64,000 nucleotides of DNA from Sorangium aterium (GTDB taxonomy: Bacteria; Myxococcota_A; Polyangia; Polyangiales; Polyangiaceae): assembly GCF_028368935.1 (NCBI RefSeq), contig NZ_JAQNDK010000003.1, forward strand, positions 1,364,001 through 1,428,000, given 5' to 3'. This document shows, piece by piece, positions 63,161 to 64,000 of the stretch. The notes under the pieces are model-generated. The model was not told where the DNA came from. It worked only from the letters and a program-made list of their open reading frames with translations, and ran no database searches. The stretch's first letter is position 1; each line of letters opens with the position of its first letter. The position numbers and the translations under genes were made by a program.

Positions 63161-64000
63161 TGAAGGAGCTCAGGTCGTTCGTCGTCGGCGGCGCCGGGTT
63201 CATCGGGAGCCACCTTGCCGATCGCCTGGTCGAGCGCGGCCCCGTGACGATCTACGACAACCTCTCTGTCGGGCGCCGCGCGTTCGTGGCGTCGCACCTC
63301 GCCTCCGGGCGCGCGGCGCTCGTCGAGGCCGACGTCCTCGATCTGGAGCGGCTCACCGAGGCCATGGCGGGCCACGACCTCGTCGTGCACCTCGCGGCGA
63401 ACCCCGAGGCGCGCTGGGGGCTCGCGCGGACGCGGCTCGACCTCGATCAGGGCACCATCGCGACGTACAACGTGCTCGAGGCGATGCGGCGGACGGCCGT
63501 CGGCCGGCTGATCTTCTCGTCCTCCGGGACGGTCTACGGCGACACCGCGCGTCGGTGCGCGGAGGGCGATCTCGGCGCCTTGCCCATCTCGCTCTACGGC
63601 GCGAGCAAGCTCGCGGGCGAGGCGCTCATCAGCGCCTATGTCGAGTGCTTCGGCCTCACGGCGTGGATCTACCGCTTCGGCAACGTCGTCGGGCCGCGCG
63701 GGACGCACGGCGCGGCGCTCGATTTCCTGAAGAAGCTGCGCGATCGGCGGACGGAGCTCGAGGTGCTCGGCGATGGACGCCAGTCGAAGCCGTACCTCGA
63801 TGTCCGGGACTGCGCGGAGGGGATCCTGTTCGGCTTCGATCAGGCCAGGGAGCGGCTCAACATCTACAACCTCGCGCCCGAGGACACGACGAGCGTCTCG
63901 CGCATCGCGGACCTGTGCGTGGCGGCGTCGCCCTATCCCGACGCGGTGATCCGGTATCAGGGAGGCGAGCGCGGGTGGCCTGGGGACGTGCCGCGATCGC
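63160..64000 (+). CDS. NAD-dependent epimerase/dehydratase (partial, cut by right edge)
   Basis: 280 codons are visible. The Rossmann motif FVVGGAGFIGSHLADRLVER starts the protein. Motifs typical of extended SDRs follow: LVVHLAANPEARWG, SSSGTVYGDTARR (the catalytic Ser lies before TVYG), YGASKLAGEALI (YxxxK) and YRFGNVVGPRGTHG. Members act on nucleotide sugars (UDP-glucose 4-epimerase or dTDP-glucose dehydratase class); the exact reaction is undetermined. The C-terminus lies beyond the window. It is in an operon with the methyltransferase, consistent with cell-surface polysaccharide work. Confidence 0.92.
   Translation, partial: MKELRSFVVGGAGFIGSHLADRLVERGPVTIYDNLSVGRRAFVASHLASGRAALVEADVLDLERLTEAMAGHDLVVHLAANPEARWGLARTRLDLDQGTIATYNVLEAMRRTAVGRLIFSSSGTVYGDTARRCAEGDLGALPISLYGASKLAGEALISAYVECFGLTAWIYRFGNVVGPRGTHGAALDFLKKLRDRRTELEVLGDGRQSKPYLDVRDCAEGILFGFDQARERLNIYNLAPEDTTSVSRIADLCVAASPYPDAVIRYQGGERGWPGDVPRS

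Overview
The window reads as chromosomal DNA from a very GC-rich, large-genome myxobacterium, most likely Sorangium/Polyangiales. This is inferred from content, not from a marker gene. The supporting signs are eukaryotic-type Ser/Thr kinases with zinc-ribbon or low-complexity heads, a response regulator with a PATAN/DUF4388-type domain, several ECF sigma factors, an ECF/FecR-TPR pair, many lipoproteins, a MYXO-CTERM-like surface protein and a class II DAHP synthase. There are no rRNA or tRNA genes, no CRISPR array and no recognisable intact mobile element.

Layout. 1-7.4 kb: a GT-C-like membrane glycosyltransferase cut by the left edge, a Cys-rich orphan, a membrane PQQ-propeller protein, a Uma2-type protein, a phosphatidylserine synthase-type CDP-alcohol phosphatidyltransferase and an 811-aa PQQ-propeller protein. 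7.4-14.5 kb: an RlpA-like lipoprotein overlapping a membrane Fe-S protein, an ECF sigma factor, two overlapping lipoproteins (one M16-like), a region-4-only sigma-like protein and a MerR regulator with its own dyad promoter. 14.8-19.5 kb: a translationally coupled trio of an alpha/beta hydrolase lacking its Ser nucleophile, a DppC-type permease fused to its substrate-binding protein, and a DppB-type permease, with no ATPase. 19.5-26.2 kb: a response regulator scaffold, a Ser/Thr kinase and an SPFH-SHOCT protein. 26.5-32.4 kb: a conserved unknown, a NikR-like regulator without nickel ligands, a SPOR protein and an ECF-FecR/TPR-secreted protein operon. 32.4-41.2 kb: secreted Cys-rich and MYXO-CTERM proteins, a Kup potassium transporter and a Kelch-like lipoprotein that ends in a five-copy palindrome/terminator array.

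41.7-50.4 kb: a frameshifted ABM-SRPBCC gene, a formylglycine-generating-enzyme remnant, a WYL regulator divergent from an SDR, the housekeeping group proA-rsfS-rlmH, lipoproteins and guaA. 50.5-59.5 kb: a hypothetical protein/ECF sigma pair, a 56-aa basic protein, a Ser/Thr kinase with a multi-pass tail and its membrane neighbour, a 20-bp higher-order tandem array, a class II DAHP synthase, and an RbfA-like/RtcB-like pair behind a 14-codon ORF. 59.5-64 kb: a subtilisin-like lipoprotein protease, a methyltransferase and an NAD-dependent epimerase cut by the right edge.

Coupling is frequent: many neighbours overlap by 4 bp (ATGA/GTGA). Several genes carry a TATNNN-like -10 hexamer only 7-12 nt before the start codon, which suggests very short or absent mRNA leaders. 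Three gaps hold debris or arrays rather than nothing: a propeller fragment, a sulfatase-modifying-factor fragment and tandem palindromes.
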